From Anaerolineae bacterium (lineage in GTDB: Bacteria; Chloroflexota; Anaerolineae; Aggregatilineales; Phototrophicaceae): a stretch of DNA of 23,863 nt. Positions 21,893 to 23,863 of this stretch are shown piece after piece. A model generated the notes under the pieces. The model saw only the letters and a program-made list of their open reading frames with translations, made no database searches and was not told where the DNA came from. Both the position numbers and the translations under genes were made by a program. The first letter of the stretch is position 1; every line of letters starts with the position of its first letter. The stretch spans positions 1 through 23,863 of the forward strand of contig JAIOHO010000777.1 in assembly GCA_019912905.1 (NCBI GenBank). Reading direction: 5' to 3'.

Positions 21893-22937
21893 GCTGTACT
21901 CCCTCCGGCAGACTTGCGTTGGCTGCCTGGACGACCTCCGGGTACAGGAAACAAGCGGACTTATGGCCGTCGGCCACGGTCACCAGCGGCGGATTGATCA
22001 CGTTGCACAATCCATCCATCGCAGCCGGGCAGCGCGGGTAGAACCCACAGCCGACCGGTTTGTTGATGGGGATAGGCACCGAACCCTGCACCGATTCGAG
22101 CCGCTTCTTCGAGCGCTTGCCGATCTTGGGGATCGACTTGAGCAGAGCCTGCGTGTAAGGATGTTTGGGGTCATAAAACAGACTGTCGGTATCGGCGTAT
22201 TCGACCACCTGACCCAGGTACATCACCGCGACCTCATCCACCATGCGCGCGATCACACCCAGGTCGTGGGTGATATACAGGATCGACATGCCGAACTCGG
22301 CTTGCAGATCGCGCATCAGCTTCAGAACCTGCGCCTGCACGGTCACATCCAGCGCCGTGGTCGGCTCATCGGCAATCAGCAGCGACGGCTCGCAGGACAG
22401 TGCCATTGCGATCATGGCACGCTGGCGCATCCCGCCGGAAAGCTGGTACGGATACTCGTTAATACGCTGGCTTGGGTTGGAGATCCCCACCCGGCCCAGC
22501 ATATCGATGGCAATGCCGCGCGCCAGCTTCTTATCGGACGTGCGGTGCAGCAGAATCGCTTCCATAATCTGATTGCCGATGGTGTGCAGCGGCGAGAACG
22601 ACGTCATGGGTTCCTGAAAAATGATGGCAATTTCGCTGCCGCGAATCGCGCGAATCTCCGCGCCGTGCGGGTCCATCGAAACCAGATCGACAGGCGCGCC
22701 GCCCGGTTCGCGATACAGCAGGACCTTGCCGGAGGTTTCGGCGTACAGCGGCGCGATGCGCATGATCGAGAGAACAGTCATACTCTTGCCGCAGCCCGAC
22801 TCGCCGACGACGCCCAGTGTGCGCCCGCGCCGAATCTGAAAGCTGACTCCATCGACCGCTTTCAAAATGCCCTCATCCAGCGGCAGATGCGTCCGCAGGT
22901 CTTCGACTTCTAACAGGAGTGGCCGGTCGTCAGTCAT
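21879..22937 (-). CDS. Dpp/Opp-type ABC transporter ATPase, DppD/OppD-like
   Basis: First of the two ATPases, 352 residues from the ATG at 22937 (a GTG directly before it, at 22940, is an equally spaced alternative; AGGA lies 9 or 6 nt upstream). Walker A GESGCGKS, Q-loop FQEPMTSFSP, signature LSGGMRQR, Walker B LLIADEPTTALD. The C-terminal HPYTQALLKSIPKI region is followed by four cysteines (GCGFYPRC, GLC, SACF), the arrangement that holds an iron-sulfur cluster in some DppD proteins; whether it does here is not known. The gene begins 11 bp after the permease stop and overlaps the next ATPase by 14 bp. Confidence 0.94.
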   Translation of the reverse strand: MTDDRPLLLEVEDLRTHLPLDEGILKAVDGVSFQIRRGRTLGVVGESGCGKSMTVLSIMRIAPLYAETSGKVLLYREPGGAPVDLVSMDPHGAEIRAIRGSEIAIIFQEPMTSFSPLHTIGNQIMEAILLHRTSDKKLARGIAIDMLGRVGISNPSQRINEYPYQLSGGMRQRAMIAMALSCEPSLLIADEPTTALDVTVQAQVLKLMRDLQAEFGMSILYITHDLGVIARMVDEVAVMYLGQVVEYADTDSLFYDPKHPYTQALLKSIPKIGKRSKKRLESVQGSVPIPINKPVGCGFYPRCPAAMDGLCNVINPPLVTVADGHKSACFLYPEVVQAANASLPEGVQHGQS

Positions 22938-22948
22938 CACACTTGTTC

Positions 22949-23863
22949 CTAAACATGTTTGTACGGATCGGCGGCGTCACGCAGGCCATCGCCGAGGAAG
23001 TTGAAGGCGATGACGATCACGATGACCAGACCGCCGGGAATGAGCAGCCAGGGATTCAGCGTCACGGTCTGGACGTTCTGGGCGTCCTGAAGCAGTGTGC
23101 CCAGGCTGACCGCCGGTGGACGAATGCCCAGGCCGAGAAAGCTCAAGGACGTTTCGCCGAGGATCATGCCGGGAATCGCCAGCGTGATGTTGACGATCAG
23201 GTAGCTGGCGAAACCGGGCAGCAGATGGCGCGTGATAATCGCCCGCTCCCGCACGCCGGACAGCTTCGCCGCCATCACATAATCTTCCTCGCGCAGGCTG
23301 ATAAGCTTGCCGCGCACCACCCGGGCCAGGCCCGTCCAGCCGACCGTCGCCAGCACCAGCGAAATCCCAAAATACACCTGAATCGGCGTCCATTCCGCCG
23401 GCACCAGCGCCGCCAGCGCCATCCACAAGGGCAGAGTCGGCAGCGATTGGAGAAACTCGATAATCCGCTGAATCAGCGTATCCAGACCACCCCCGTAGTA
23501 ACCGGAGATGCCGCCGAAGAACAGGCCCAGCACGAAGCCAAATGCCAGACCGAGCAGACCCACAAACAGCGAAGTGCGCGCGCCCAGAAGCAGGCGGCTG
23601 AACAGGTCACGGCCCAGCGAGTCCGTGCCGGAAAGGAAGAAGACGCCCGGTTCGTCCACACCATAAAAGTGAATGTCCGTCTCGATGAACCCGAGCAGTT
23701 GATAGGTCTCCCCTTTGGTGAAAAAGCGCAGGAAATATTTTTCGTCGGTTTCCTCGACATATTCCCGCTGGAATGTGTCCATATTCAATTCGTTGGCAAC
23801 CCGGTAGACGAACGGGCGCTGGAACGCCCCGTTTTCGTCTACAAAATGAATCGCGGTCGGCGG
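22949..23863 (-). CDS. Dpp/Opp-type ABC transporter permease, DppC-like, 5' truncated by window edge
   Basis: Membrane permease of the binding-protein-dependent transporter. The reading frame continues past the apparent TTG/ATG at 23780-23788 to the window edge (PPTAIHFVDENGAFQRPFVY and on), which is the usual extracytoplasmic insert after TM1 of long DppC proteins. The start codon and TM1 are therefore outside, and about 304 residues are visible. Then come GTDSLGRDLFSRLLLGARTS, five hydrophobic segments and the ATPase-docking EAA-like loop EEDYVMAAKLSGVRERAII; the C-terminus LGDGLRDAADPYKHV is typical. The DppB partner is expected just beyond the right edge. It precedes both ATPases in what looks like one operon. 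Confidence 0.93.
   Translation of the reverse strand, partial: PPTAIHFVDENGAFQRPFVYRVANELNMDTFQREYVEETDEKYFLRFFTKGETYQLLGFIETDIHFYGVDEPGVFFLSGTDSLGRDLFSRLLLGARTSLFVGLLGLAFGFVLGLFFGGISGYYGGGLDTLIQRIIEFLQSLPTLPLWMALAALVPAEWTPIQVYFGISLVLATVGWTGLARVVRGKLISLREEDYVMAAKLSGVRERAIITRHLLPGFASYLIVNITLAIPGMILGETSLSFLGLGIRPPAVSLGTLLQDAQNVQTVTLNPWLLIPGGLVIVIVIAFNFLGDGLRDAADPYKHV

Overview
The window is GC-rich, gene-dense bacterial DNA with no rRNA, tRNA, insertion sequence, phage gene or CRISPR array that I can see. The bd-oxidase module, the sensor kinase with a 7TM-type N-terminus, and the glycan-type Dpp/Opp transporter next to sialidase-fold proteins and DHDPS-family aldolases would fit a Chloroflexota (Anaerolineae-like) bacterium. 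That placement is inference only, because no taxonomic marker gene is present.

Left part (1-9065). The 3' part of a membrane-bound PAS sensor histidine kinase runs off the left edge and converges on a creatininase-family amidohydrolase. A short divergent intergenic region then leads into a complete cytochrome bd module on the + strand: cydA, cydB, a RimJ/RimL-type GNAT acetyltransferase, cydD and cydC. CydAB is the quinol oxidase. CydDC is the ABC exporter of thiols and heme-related cargo needed to assemble it. cydD has a good promoter placed so that its mRNA would be leaderless.

Middle (9066-10595). A small acidic helical protein of unknown function lies on the minus strand. A 429-bp intergenic region follows, containing an AT-rich patch with a sigma70-like promoter and an 8-bp direct repeat. 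An IclR-family regulator comes next on the + strand, converging on the large leftward cluster.

Right part (10647-23863). A long leftward cluster enters from beyond the right edge. In transcription order it holds a DppC-type permease (5' end outside), two DppD/DppF-type ATPases, a DHDPS/N-acetylneuraminate-lyase-family aldolase, a secreted family-5 solute-binding protein, four tandem paralogous sialidase-fold (Asp-box propeller) proteins D, C, B and A, a second very divergent DHDPS-family protein, and a fifth, more distant propeller protein E. None of the propeller proteins has a signal peptide. The simplest reading is uptake of an oligosaccharide or sugar acid by the ABC transporter, cytosolic processing by the propeller proteins, and retro-aldol cleavage of a 2-keto sugar acid. 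The flanking IclR protein is the candidate regulator. The substrate cannot be named from sequence.

The most unusual points are: the expanded propeller family, whose two closest copies differ mainly in one 27-residue loop; an Arg-to-Thr change at an active-site-like position in those same two copies; a 14-nt perfect complement to the 16S 3' end upstream of the binding-protein gene; and an intrinsic terminator inside the cluster between the binding-protein gene and the propeller genes.
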